64,000 bases of DNA from Rhyzopertha dominica (lineage: Eukaryota; Arthropoda; Insecta; Coleoptera; Bostrichidae): contig QCXZ01000001.1 of assembly GCA_025024175.1 (NCBI GenBank), positions 30,002,942 to 30,066,941 on the forward strand, given 5' to 3'. The translations under genes and the position numbers were made by a program. A model generated the notes under the pieces. It worked only from the letters and a program-made list of their open reading frames with translations, was not told the origin of the DNA and searched no databases. Shown here piece after piece: positions 1-12,200 of this stretch. Position 1 is the stretch's first letter; every line of letters begins with the position of its first letter.

Positions 1-1900
1 CTATATATTTCTGGCATGTTATAAGATATTTTTTTCTGGTAATGACAAGAAATTGTCGTTTTCATCGTATATGTTTTTGTAGTTTTCTTAATTACAAAAG
101 TGCCAATTATTAAATCAATGCTCTGAAGATCCTTTAAGCTAAATCTATACAAAATTATCTAAAAAGTGCATACCACCTACATACTTCTTTATAACATGTT
201 TGTAATTATTTGTTTTGAATTCAAGACAGCTACACAGACAACAAGAGGTGTTTGTTGTTTGTCTCATGCTATACGCAAGATTTTAGCATTCGTCAAAATA
301 TATAGACTAGTTGGTATTCTGACATCATTTTCATCGAAGTAAAGCATAGTAGTGCCTTACTTTTTCCAGTGGAACCTGTTTGACAGCGCACACACATACA
401 GTTAAGTGCTACAATTGATGCCCCTGTGCAAAAATGCCTCCGTATAAGGAGCCTGTTAGGGCAACTTGTTTATTGATTCGGTTGGAAAAATTTAAAAGCC
501 ATACAAAATGCCATCGCTAAATAGAAGCCTGAGGGCTTTTTAATCTTGAAACCTTTAAACACAACTAAAGTAGGATACCAATCCATCCTTAGCAATCGGG
601 CCTTGAATAAATTAAGTAAGATTTTTTCTTTTTAAGAAGATGCCGCGTTAGTAAATACTTAACTTTATTTATAGTTATAATAATAAGTCCTGTTTTTATT
701 ATTACCCTTTTATTTAGATATTGAATGAAAAAAAACAAGACACATTAAAGAAAGCGAATATGTAGTCTCAAACCGGACTGAATGAATACTCTAGGTGAGA
801 AAGAACATAGTTTATTATTTTTCAATATGTGCTTTAATTGTCCTAAAATTAGTTGGCTTACCAACTTTGGCTGAAGGAAAAATAATGTACAATGCAGAAA
901 TTTATGATATGCATGTAAAAAAGTAACAGTTGAGATATTATTCTTGCCTCTGTTTTTGTAGAAGTTATTATTTGTAATAATTTAGTTCCATCTACTTTCA
1001 ATATCAATTTCCTGTAGATAGTAGATTTTACACTGTACAAAAAGAACCGAAATCCTCTACATTTGAAGACTGCAATTTAGGTACGGAATCAATGAAGTAG
1101 CTGCTTATTACATTTGTATCCAACAGATGAGATGGTGGTGCAGGTAGCCTATTGTATCATATTGAAGGTGTGGCATTCTTTTCCAACAGTATTTAATTTT
1201 TTTTTGAAAGAGGTTTTACACTACCCCTTCTTTTCTTCTAAGTATCTGCATTGATAGGATTTCTTAATGGTAGGATCCCGAAAGGAGAGAGAGAGAGAGA
1301 GAGAAAATAGGTATTCGAGATAACGATGGAAATTAAAATAAAAACTGTATATTTAGAGAAAAAAATAATTGGTAGGATTAGGATTTTTGTAAATGTATTT
1401 TTATTTTCAATTGATTTGAAATGTTCAATTTTTTTTGTTATAAATTAAGTACACATGGAAATTTGTTTTTATGTTTATACGGTTTTATCGTTATTTTTGC
1501 TTTTATTAGATTAATTAATTACTAAAAGTTAACGAAATTTTAATATTATAAAGTAGTTAATAGTACAGGTGGCTACGAATCATTTTGTCTTTCATTAAGA
1601 AGGAGTTAAAATAATGCATACATGTTAATGACACAAATTCAAGAAGGCAAAAGTCTGCATCCAACTTGAAGCAATGTTTATTATACTGGGTAAGGTGGGG
1701 AGTTTGAGGTTGTGAGCGCGGTATATGTGGATATTTCTTATTATTATTTCTTAAAATTTGAATTCATTTTCTTCAGCCCTCTAGAGTTCTACGCCGAATT
1801 TCCCGAAACTAACTTGTAGTATTTAAGGTTTTTCCGGCTCTAGTTTATGGCTTGGCTCTGATAAATTGAATTGCCATGGATAAATAATATACTAATTGCA
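1..1900. other. Upstream intergenic sequence, no gene seen
   Basis: AT-rich DNA with short open frames only and no recognisable domain. A (GA)n run lies at about 1285-1304. Non-coding 5' exons of the downstream taiman gene could be here but leave no readable signal. Confidence 0.5.
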
Positions 1901-1919
1901 CTTTGTTATAATGCATCGT

Positions 1920-2233
1920 TAATTTAGTCGAGGTAGGTCGTTCCGAGCCAAAAATTTCTACGCGCAACGCCGGTATTGTTTATTGGCGGTTTATTTTCGC
2001 GCTAAAGTCAAAGTAGTTCTCCACTTACCTATTTTCGCATACCGCAAGTATTATCTTTGTGGCCGTTGTTTATCAAATTCCTTCTAATGAAAACATAATT
2101 GCGCAAACGTTCCGATTTCGCAGAAACGTGTGTGCCTAACGTAACAATAGCTGATCCCTTCCACAGCGCTTGACCATGTGTCGAAAACGCTTAGTTAAGC
2201 TTTTCGCGAACAAAATCACCGGGTTCTCGCGAT
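1920..2233 (+). promoter_or_regulatory. Putative taiman 5' UTR / proximal promoter
   Basis: GC and CpG content rise from about 1920 up to the start codon at 2234, in contrast to the AT-rich DNA further upstream. An in-frame TAG at 2192-2194 lies 40 nt before the ATG, so the frame cannot extend upstream in an unspliced transcript. No TATA box or initiator is identified with confidence. A 3' splice site such as the cag ending near 2122 is possible but unproven. Confidence 0.3.
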
Positions 2234-3291
2234 ATGACAACAGTCATTCGTCCTGTCCAAACAATGACCGATCCCGTTTGTTCCAGCAACAAGTGCAACA
2301 ATGAAAAACGGCGCCGTGAGCAAGAGAACATCTACATAGAAGAGCTGGCCGAGCTGATATCCGCCAACTTCGCGGACATGAGCTCACTGTCAGTGAAGCC
2401 AGACAAGTGCGCCATCCTTCAAGAGACCGTCAGCCAAATCCGCAGCATCAAGCAGCGCGAGAGCCAGCAATCAACGGACCCCGTCCAGCAGGGCGAGGTG
2501 TCTTCCTCCCGACCCACCATCCTCTCCAACGAGATCTTCGGGCCCCTACTGCTCGAGGCGCTGGATGGTTTCCTCTTCGTCGTCAGCAGCGAAGGGAAAG
2601 TCGAACACGTCACCGAGAACGTAACGAACTACATAAAGTACACGCGCGACGAGGTGCTGGGGAAGAGCATCTACAACTTCATCCACACTGGCGATCACGT
2701 CCGATTCAGTGCTAGTCTTTCCCCTATCCCCACGCTCGGTTGGGCCGGCGAGACCCAGACCAGGAACCGTTCCTTTAACTGCCGCTTGATGGTGAAGCCC
2801 CCGGATGACCAGGAGGAGACCTACGAGCAGATGCACATCTCCAGCACGCTTCTCAGGGACCAGGTGAGCGGGTCCGAGGACGAGCCCGTCGACGCCGGCC
2901 CCTGCCTCCTCTACGTGGCGAGCAGGATCTCTCCGAGGGACAAGGCTGTGGCTTCGAACCTAGAACAGTTCACGACGAAGATCGATTCGTCGGGTAAGGT
3001 GTTGGCCGTCGATACGACGGGCATCACGGGTGCGTGGAAGGACTATGTGAACAAGGAGTTCGTGGGACAAACTTTGCACGAACTGTGCCTGCCGAGTGAT
3101 TTGCCCAAGATAACCGCGCACATGGCGGACATCTTGGCTTCGGGTAGTTCTGTCTGTGCGATATACAGGATGAAGGTCGGACCTGAACCTAGATACGTTA
3201 GAGTGCAAACCAAATCGAAACATTTCAAGGCCAATCCGCAGTCCGGTGGTGCGGATATAGATTTTATCATGGCCGCGCATACTGTCCTTAG
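2234..3291 (+). CDS. tai: tai exon 1: bHLH + PAS-A + PAS-B
   Basis: The ATG at 2234 is chosen because an in-frame stop lies just upstream and the bHLH basic region (NEKRRREQEN, residues about 23-32) follows closely. Helix-loop-helix is about residues 33-75, PAS-A about 103-210 (starting FGPLLLEALDGFLFVV) and the PAS-B-like part about 245-350 (QTKSK...FIMAAHTVL). The exon ends in phase 2 at the donor AG|GTGAGT. The whole bHLH-PAS module is uninterrupted over 1058 nt and is much richer in G+C than the flanking introns. Vertebrate NCOA genes split this region over many exons. The short N-terminus before the bHLH may mean that a further upstream exon exists in some isoforms. Confidence 0.95.
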
Positions 3292-6200
3292 GTGAGTATT
3301 CGGTTGGTGTTGTATTTATGAGGAAACGTCAGAGCTTCGTATAGTGACCTAATTCATTTAATTCGCCAAGTTAAAAATGTGCTTCATATAACATTTCAAA
3401 ACCATACACCACTTCACATGCTCATTTATGCATATATTTAAACCAGCCACCAAAGTCCTTCTTCCATCTTTTTTGCTAATGTCTGCGAACATAATATTTT
3501 CCACAAAAATCAAAATAGTCTATACGAATGGAAAAATATTTTTATACAAAATGGTAATATTATTTATTAAGGAATTTAAAAGCAAAAATCTCACGTGCCT
3601 AATAAAGTAATAAGAATTAACGCATACTTTCCGTATATCGGGTACCGATATAAATTCTAAAATTTTTCCGTTACCCTTACAATTCAGGTATCCTTACAGT
3701 TTTTCAGATGAGTACTATCTCAGTCTCCTGAAATACCCCTAACGTAAACTTAAATTTAGGCACACTGTGCAATCTCAACGAAATTTACAAATATGATGGT
3801 TTGTACAAAATTAGTTGTTTAATTTTTGACAGTGGCGTAAAATAATTGTGCATCATTAGATACAAAAGTTCTAAATTAATTCACCAAAATGAGTTAAAAC
3901 CAGGGGTTTTTGTAATGGTCATTATAAGCGAAAAATATATCATTTAATAAGCACCGATATTGCAAGTTGTAGGTAAAGCATGTTGTTATTAATAACATCA
4001 TGTTATGAACACATTATTTAGATTATTTAGATAGAGAGCTGAACCTGAAAATTATGTTTTTTTAATTTTTTCAAAAGCATGTTTGTAACACGTATTATCA
4101 AATGTACGATGAATATGATCTTTACAAAAATAGTAGGTATGCTTTTAATCTTAAGATATTGACTCACATATTTTTGTGCATTTTTTAATTTCAGAATTTC
4201 ACTTAGATAATAATATAAACGATGATAGCATATGAAAAATTAGCATATCCTACGTGCGTAGGAAAAATATTTTCATTTCAAAGGTATCCAATGCTAATAA
4301 ACGTTTACTGCTATGATTCACATTGCAAGTAGTTAACGCAAGTTGTGAAGCCCATTAGAAAGTTTATACAGGTAGCTGAAGGGTCCACTGCAGCTTTTCT
4401 NAGAATTCTTGACCCGCACGTGCCTTAATAACGATTGCCTCTTGGCCATTGCTATAAACCTTTTACAAGTTTAGGTTTTATTGCAAGACTTTATTTGAAG
4501 CATTCAAGTATCCCAAATATATTTTAAAGCAGGCTATGTAGTCTCAGTACACTCAGCTGAACATAAAGTATTGGAAGTTTTTTTTTATGTGTATGTTCTC
4601 AATCTGTTAAAATCTGTCAAATCGTATTATTAACTTCAATGATGTTATGGCATTTAAAAAAGTATTCAGTGCTCCAAATGCTGTTCAATTTACAATTTTT
4701 TTTTGTAAAAGTGGACCCATTTGCGAGCATTGTAAAAAACCGCTGCAAATTGAATCAATACTTCCACGTGCAATTGTCAAAATGACATTTACGTTTTTAT
4801 TTCTTATACTGTACGATTAGTAATCAGATTTTGAGCATTTTGTCTCTCAACACATTTTTTCTAAGACAAAGTCCTCGTGAGATTAGAAAAATATATAAAT
4901 TTTAAAATAGGTTTTTTTCAAATAACTAAAATTATTAACTTAACAAAAAATTACAAGAGTGCTTTCTGATCAGAAATTTGATTGTCTATATAAAACCAAA
5001 ATTTTAAAAAATCGTTCGAGCAGGGACCAAAGTAGATTTTTTGGAAATATTTCGAAAATGTCAAAATTTTGAATAAATTTTCTAAGACACTTTTTGCGAG
5101 AAATTTTATATCCTATCTGATGGCATTTTCGTTTTTTGAATATATTAAATATATTTGGAGATATTTAGGAAAAACCGTTTTTTTTAAGTGACGCTTTTTG
5201 CTAATATCTTCTAAACAGTTTGCTGCACAGAAAATTTATGAGAACCAATAATACTCACTGTTATACTACTAATCACATACTAAAACGAAAAAAATATAAA
5301 AAAATAAAAATTTGCAAAAAGGGTATTTACCCCCCAATTTCGCCCCCTTCCCGGTATCCTACTTACCCCACAAACAATAGGTCGCTTTGGGTAGTTGAGA
5401 TTTATACGCTTGCCAAATTTCAAGTTCATATATTAAGTTTTTCGAAAGTTATCGTGTATACAAACAAAACCCCAGACACACAGACAAGAAATTTGTTTTT
5501 GTGCAAATTTTGTTTTTTTGCGTTTTCGACCATTTTAAAGCGCATGAGCAAATAAAAATTTTTGAAATTTATTTTCGCAATTTTTTTCGCGATACAATAC
5601 TTCCCATACGTTGGATGTGGAATTAATTACATATGTTGGTTATATTTTTGGTCATTATATACTCAAATTTCGGTCCCTTTTTAGTTTTGTCCTTGGAAAT
5701 ACGTATCACACTTACGAAACGATCGCATCGTGGTGTCAGTTGCTTTGTCACACTGCGATATGACTTCCATGTAGTTTAAAAATTGTAAGAACCCACTGCG
5801 ATACAGAAAATTGTACTGTTTCTTTTTGCATGTGTGTGTTGCCAACTGTATTACTCAGTTCGAACTGTAATTTTCTAAATTTAGTATTTGAGTTCAGTGT
5901 TACCGAAATGAGCATCGGTATATCGAGCAGTATTGTTGCATGTGCGAACTGATCCAACTTAAAAATGTAAAAGTAAATATACAGATTCTTCGTTCATTTG
6001 GAGGTGAGTAATTCGCAACTCTTAATGGCCTTTTGGGCTTTATGCCAAGCAAGCTATTAGTAGTACATTCGAGCAAAATCAGAATGAAAGGAAGTAATAA
6101 TTTTCTTACAGCGTTGTATATACAGTGCAAATCTGTACTTTAAGTAGTGGCCTTTTTTATTTAAGTATGTAAATGTATACACTTTGTTGCCATATGATCT

Positions 6201-9200
6201 AATCGATATATTTTTTTAAATACAACTTTCCCGCATCATAATATTTTTTAATGAAAAGGACTGCTACTCAAAGTAGTTACCGATAGGCTGAGCATACAAA
6301 ATGCATTGCATGTACTGGATATTTCCAAGTTACAGCCTCGCATTGTATATAGCTAAAATTTTTATAGAATATTTCCCTGTCCCAGTTTACTTTAGATACC
6401 AAACCGTAAAAATGATTCAACAAAATAAATCATAAAAAATACAAAAATATAAAGATCAAAATGCGTGCATTAGTTCATGTATTCGGTATCTAGGTAAAAC
6501 AAATAACGAAAATCGACTAAAAATTTAATAGATAATTAAAATAATTAACAAGAGAAAATATATAAAATATAATAATAAAACTGCGAACGGGGGTAAGGAA
6601 ATTTCAGTCTGCTTTGCCGAATTTTTTGGTGGCCTAGATTTCAAAAATTGCAAAACGAGTCAGTCATGGCAACCTTGACTACTATACTAGAATTATCGAT
6701 CCTATTGTAATCGATACAATTCTTCACAACTTGCTGAAATAAGTCCAATTTATGAAGGTGGTTAAATCAATTATGGTTATATTTAAAGCCCAATAGGCAA
6801 GTTTTGTATAAAAAGAAGTAGACATTATTATTAAAGAACAATTTGGCTTTTCATTATATGTATCAACTGTATAAAAACTTGTTTTGAACATTATGAGCTT
6901 TATGCTGATGACTTAAAAAGGCATCGAGAGGTAAAAACATTAGATGGCGGTCTTAAAATACAGCAGGATGTTATTTCGGCATGAAATATACTGTCAACTA
7001 TTTTTTAATCGTTCTGAATGCTTCCATATATTTTTTACCAAGAAAATTTATAACATTTGTCACTTGCGAAATACATAATAGAGACATAAAACAGATTACT
7101 GAATTGAACGATTTGAGGGCCACATTTGACGAAAAATTATCGTTTAATACTCATATAGAACGAATAATAGACACCTGTATTAGAAATGTTGGCTTTGTGA
7201 ACAGAAACTCTAGACTTTAGGGGCCCTAGAACGCTTATGTTTTATATTATGCATTTATTCACAGTAGAATATCATTCGCTAATCGCTACCCACAGTACGC
7301 TGTGTATATAAGAAAAATGTAGTGTTCAAAATAAATTTCTTAAGTTTCTTGCTTTTAGAACGCATACAGCTGTTACTTAGCTACGAAACTATGGGCAAAT
7401 ATAAGGATAGATGGACTGTCAAAATGTATATTGCATTCTTGAGTTTATTCTCCATATTTATGGTCACAGCTTAAAAACACGTATCCGAAACATTCGGAAT
7501 ACAAGTTTATTCGACAGAAATAATACAGAGCATCATTTCTTATTGATTAGGATGCAGAATTCATTTAGCGATATAAATTCTAAAATGAATATATAAATTT
7601 TTGCCTTTTTCACAATTTAAGCATTCTTCCTTTAAACACAGTTTTTATTTCTTTTGTGATCGGATTTTTCCACTGTATACAAATTATTATCTTAAATGTA
7701 ACTGCTCAGACCGTCACAAATAACAATTTTTTATTTAAATTTCTTTTTAGTATAAGTATATAAACTTGCTACATGTTTAATTATGGATGCTGCTTAGGTG
7801 CTATATTCTGTTTGCAACCTAAAAGGTAATAAATAAATAAAACATTTTTAATGCCAATCGAGGATATCTCTTCAGAATGCAAATACAGGCCGTTAGCACA
7901 AGTTGTATCTAAGATAAGGAAAATTTCCTATTCTTGCCTATCTAAAATATGTCAAAGCCGATAACGTTACAGAACTCGATAAAACACCCGTTTCTCGTGG
8001 TTTATCCACTTTTGTGGAAATCACCTTGTATTGTTGCGGTCACACATACATGAGTTATGGTTGTGTCGCAACGCAACGGTAAGATTCAATTGTTTAACCT
8101 ACTTACGGTTGTGTACGAGAGCATGTTGAGCTTGCATTAACTTACTGCCTCCATATTACGAATGAAGTTTGATACTGCATACCGCAGATGCTGTATTCAA
8201 CATAACGGCAAAACTCACTTGAAGGTACTGCTTTTAGCATAGATTTGCATAATAAAGTCAAGTGTCGTTTTATACTTGACCTAGTTAGGATTAAAATACA
8301 AGTTTTAACATATTTGTCGACAATTGCTTTATATACATTTTCTTCGCATACAGAAATAGTGCCATGTTCTGATTAGGTCAAAGAGGCTCTTAAATAAGTA
8401 GTGAGATATTTTATGTTTTTCCTTATTTAGCTTCGTAGATGATACACATATGCAAAGATGTACAAGTCCTACCCCGAATTTTTTATATAATTTACTGTAA
8501 CAAGATAATATAATAAAAAACGCCAACTTTTTTATTTTATTAATTATAGCTATTAGCATTAGCATTGCATCAGACATCTTTTCTTCTTTTATCGAGCCTT
8601 AAGTTCCAACTGTATCTAAAATACGAGTAAATCTTGATTTTTGTGAAATAAGTGATAACCGCATGAATTACTTTAAATTCCAGTAATTTCAAATCCAAAA
8701 CACACTGAAAAATAATATTTGGCTTTTCGAAATGGCTATTCATATGCAGTTTATCAGTACATTCGAATTTTGTTAAATATCTACAGGGTGGTCATGTTTT
8801 TTACTCAAATAAAATGTTCTTTTACCCGTTATTCAATATTAATAAAATTTGATTTTGCAAGAAGTGATTAGCTGATTAGCAAAAACTAGAATGGAAGCTA
8901 TAATCTAGCACTGTTTTCTGTTAATTGAAATTGATAAAAATTCATGCCACATCACCAAATTTGGGTCATGGAAATGCAGACAAAGAATTTTACTGTTTTG
9001 ACTGATAATAAACATTAGGTCGCTAACGGTTCTGATACTCTAAGGTGAATATCTTGTAATTTTCAAAACAAAATAGAAAATTTTACTACTACACAGCAAC
9101 ATAATGTTTGAAACTATTTTCTAGCTGCTTTGTCTTCAGCTCTTATGGCGATTTTGACACATTTTCCCGAGATTAATGTAAATTCGAAAAATCGTCGTTT

Positions 9201-12200
9201 AAATATTTGGCATACTATCAATCAATATTCAGCTGATTTCGACTGAAATATCTACATCTACTTCTACATAAGACTGTATTTGAAATAAGTAAGATATTTC
9301 AGTGTTGACTAAATGGAATGTTCAATTATTACCACCCTGTAGATATTTAACAAATTATAAGGGTACTGATGATTGTACTTTAACAGCCCTTTCTGAAAGC
9401 CAAATATTATATTACAGTGTTTTTGGATTTGGAGTTACAGAATGATTTGCTTTATCCCACAAATTACTAACATTCTGGTGTTTATAGTAGTAAAATATCA
9501 CATTTCAGTTATAAAAATCGTTCATTGTATATGTACATAGGTTTTATTGCTTGATGACCCTGTTGCATGCTGTTAACTCAGGTCTCAATGGTCCTTGGCA
9601 TTGCACATCTGCTTCTGGATCGAAAAGTTGTGGGTTCGAGTCCCTTCTGCGGCATGGGTGTTTGTATATTTTCAATCAAAATAATAACGATGCATCGTAT
9701 GTAGATACCTGTAACTAATGATGAAAATAGGCAAGGCCATTGAAAAATAATTTTAATGGAGCACAACTCATCAACTAAAGGCGAGCTAATACAGTATTAA
9801 CTAGGCTGCTTTACCTTACTTCATTACTTTATTATTTTATTAGGTCTCACTCCAACATTAAAATCTGTAACACCCTATATGATCCCTCAATGAAGAGTTA
9901 CCAAGAGAATTGCTGCAAATCAAGAATAAAAACTGACGTTTCCTTTATTTTCTTTCAATTTTTCGAAAGTAATCATAATTTTCCCCGCAGCGAGGACGAA
10001 GCCGCGGGCCCCACGGATCCAGGCGGGGGCAACACGATCGCCATCGGCGGCCCCCTCATGACCAGCGTAGTCAACGGAACCCGCAACAAGAACCCAACTC
10101 CCCGCAACGACACAACCTCCTCATCCACGTCTTCGTCCAACAACAATAACATCCTCGGCGCGAACACGACATCGTTCACGGCGGCGCTCAACTTCGACAA
10201 CGAGTTCAACTTCGACTTCCCATCGTCGACGTGGGAACTGGAGACTTCGAGCTGGGCCGACACCAGGCCCGACTCGAGGCAGTCGGCGACGTCGGTTTCG
10301 ACGCCGCGTCCTCCCAGCGCCCCCGCCTATAGTCCGGCCAACGTGGCGCAGAGCCCCCTGCCCAACTTCGTCACCCAGCCGAGTCCCACCGTGCCCAATC
10401 CCGCCACCCCCGCCTACGGGGGCTCGTTCCCCTTCAGCCCGATGGCAGAGCCCAATTTCATGGTCGAGGAGCAGAAAGATACCAAAGTTAACGTCATGGA
10501 GGAGTCGGGGAGGCTCAGGAACCTCCTGACGAAGCCGCAGAACGCGCCGTCGGTCGATTCCGCGAACGACGCCGAAAATAGAAACAAGAACAGAATACTG
10601 AAGGGCCTGTTGAACCAGCAGGACGAGGAGGACAGAAGCGACAATAGAAGCAGCCCGAGGGCCAACGCGAGGGGTGGTTTGGCTGGCCCGTCCGAGTTAC
10701 CGAAGACCTCTTCCGCCGGCGGGGGTAACAACATGCTGTTGCAGGTAATAATAGACGAAATTCGCTTTCTACCTGCGTGCAGTGGCTCGCTGTATTATTT
10801 GCTCTTAGTTGCATTAGGCTTGTAGGGCCATAAAGAATGTAGAAAATGATTGCTTTTTCTGAAAACAAAACGCCGGTACTATCAAAGCACTGATAAGATA
10901 GAAGAAATCAAACTGGTGTTTAGCGCAAATTTTTCAAACTTCCCCAAACGGTTTTAGGTTCTTGAGGCATAACTTTCACCATCTTTTTTTCATTTTCATG
11001 ATTGGTATGGTGTCATACATATTGGTTTCTATGATGACTCCATCGAGCGCATATATATGCCTGTTTGTTAACCCATTAAAAATTACGTATGTTTATTAAA
11101 AAAATGATTTCAGGCAATAATTATCTTTCGTTATAAAATTGATTTGGTTTAGTCAATTGGATTTGATAACCTTCTATAACAACTAGCCAACTTGTGACAT
11201 CCATTAGGTTACGTTTATTTTATTTTAATTTTTCAGTGCTTAAATTGTTCCAATGATTTTTCTGAATTCTTCATTTGCCCATAATTGGCTATGGTTGTAA
11301 AGTTCTGAAAATTTTATTATTTTAAATTTGGAGTGTAATAAAATTTCAAAATCGCTAGTTGGTTTGAGATTCGAATAGTATTTGTACCTTGTTTATTTTT
11401 GGATGCTTCATTTGGATCTTCAAAATATTTTTACAAGTGGAACTGGTGGTATTAGCTGGTTAAACGGGCTTCGTCAAATGGCTCTTGAAATTACGCGTTG
11501 GTCATAAAATGATTGACTTTAATGTCCTGGAATTGGCCAATTGGCTCATAAGGAACCAAAGGGGCGCACGCCGTTGACGTCCTTAGATATAATGTTATTG
11601 AGCTGCAATGCTTGAAAACCTGGACGCGTTGTTTATGGTAGGTAAACGTTTTTCTCAATTTGAGATAACTCATATAAGGATCGTTATATTAGTTGCGATA
11701 TGCGGTATCATAACTACTGCTAGCGTTCTTCATGCAGGCAAGGCAGAAGTCTAGTTGTATTTTACATAAAAAAAAAACTGACAGGTTCAACTGTTTTTCT
11801 TTTTATTTGCATAATAGAATCATAAAACTGACAGCCCCGAAAAATCTACAAAGGATTAGACTACCTCTTTTAGTGAAAGTTTACCTACACAAATACTGAC
11901 TGCAGTTTGAAGAGACAAATTTTACTAACTAATACGTCCTCATTCACATACTACCAAAGCTCTGCATCTTTCAGTTCATTTTCCCATTTTTCGTCCAGTA
12001 GCAAACATCCTCATATTTTAGCCTCGTTAGTATCATCGATTGGTTTAATTTTATACCAAACCACAACAATGCAGCAAACAATACCAACAGTCAAATTTTG
12101 AACTTTATCCTGCTCCATTTGGCTTAATATTGACTAACAGAAGTCCTCTGTAATTACGTTTTAGAGTTTGCATAACTCCCTGGTACATAGATTGTAGTAT

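Larger units (their letters stand above)
3292..9990 (+). other. tai intron 1 (6.7 kb)
   Basis: Contains a dispersed repeat copy at 4733-5630, a decayed non-LTR retrotransposon at about 6800-7845, an inverted-repeat element at about 8678-9446 and a SINE-like tRNA-derived copy at about 9580-9745. The remainder is AT-rich with no recognised signal. The intron ends at the acceptor ...ccccgcag. Confidence 0.8.

Noticed and set aside
9890..9990. Open frame extending tai exon 2 upstream to an ATG at 9890
   Set aside because: AT-rich, unlike the exon, and the ccccgcag acceptor at 9990 fits the phase left by exon 1.
10414..10868. Two minus-strand frames over tai exon 2
   Set aside because: Shadows of the GC-rich coding exon.
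11491..11673. 60-codon minus-strand frame in tai intron 2, thought to be Tc1-like
   Set aside because: No catalytic block or terminal repeat could be read.
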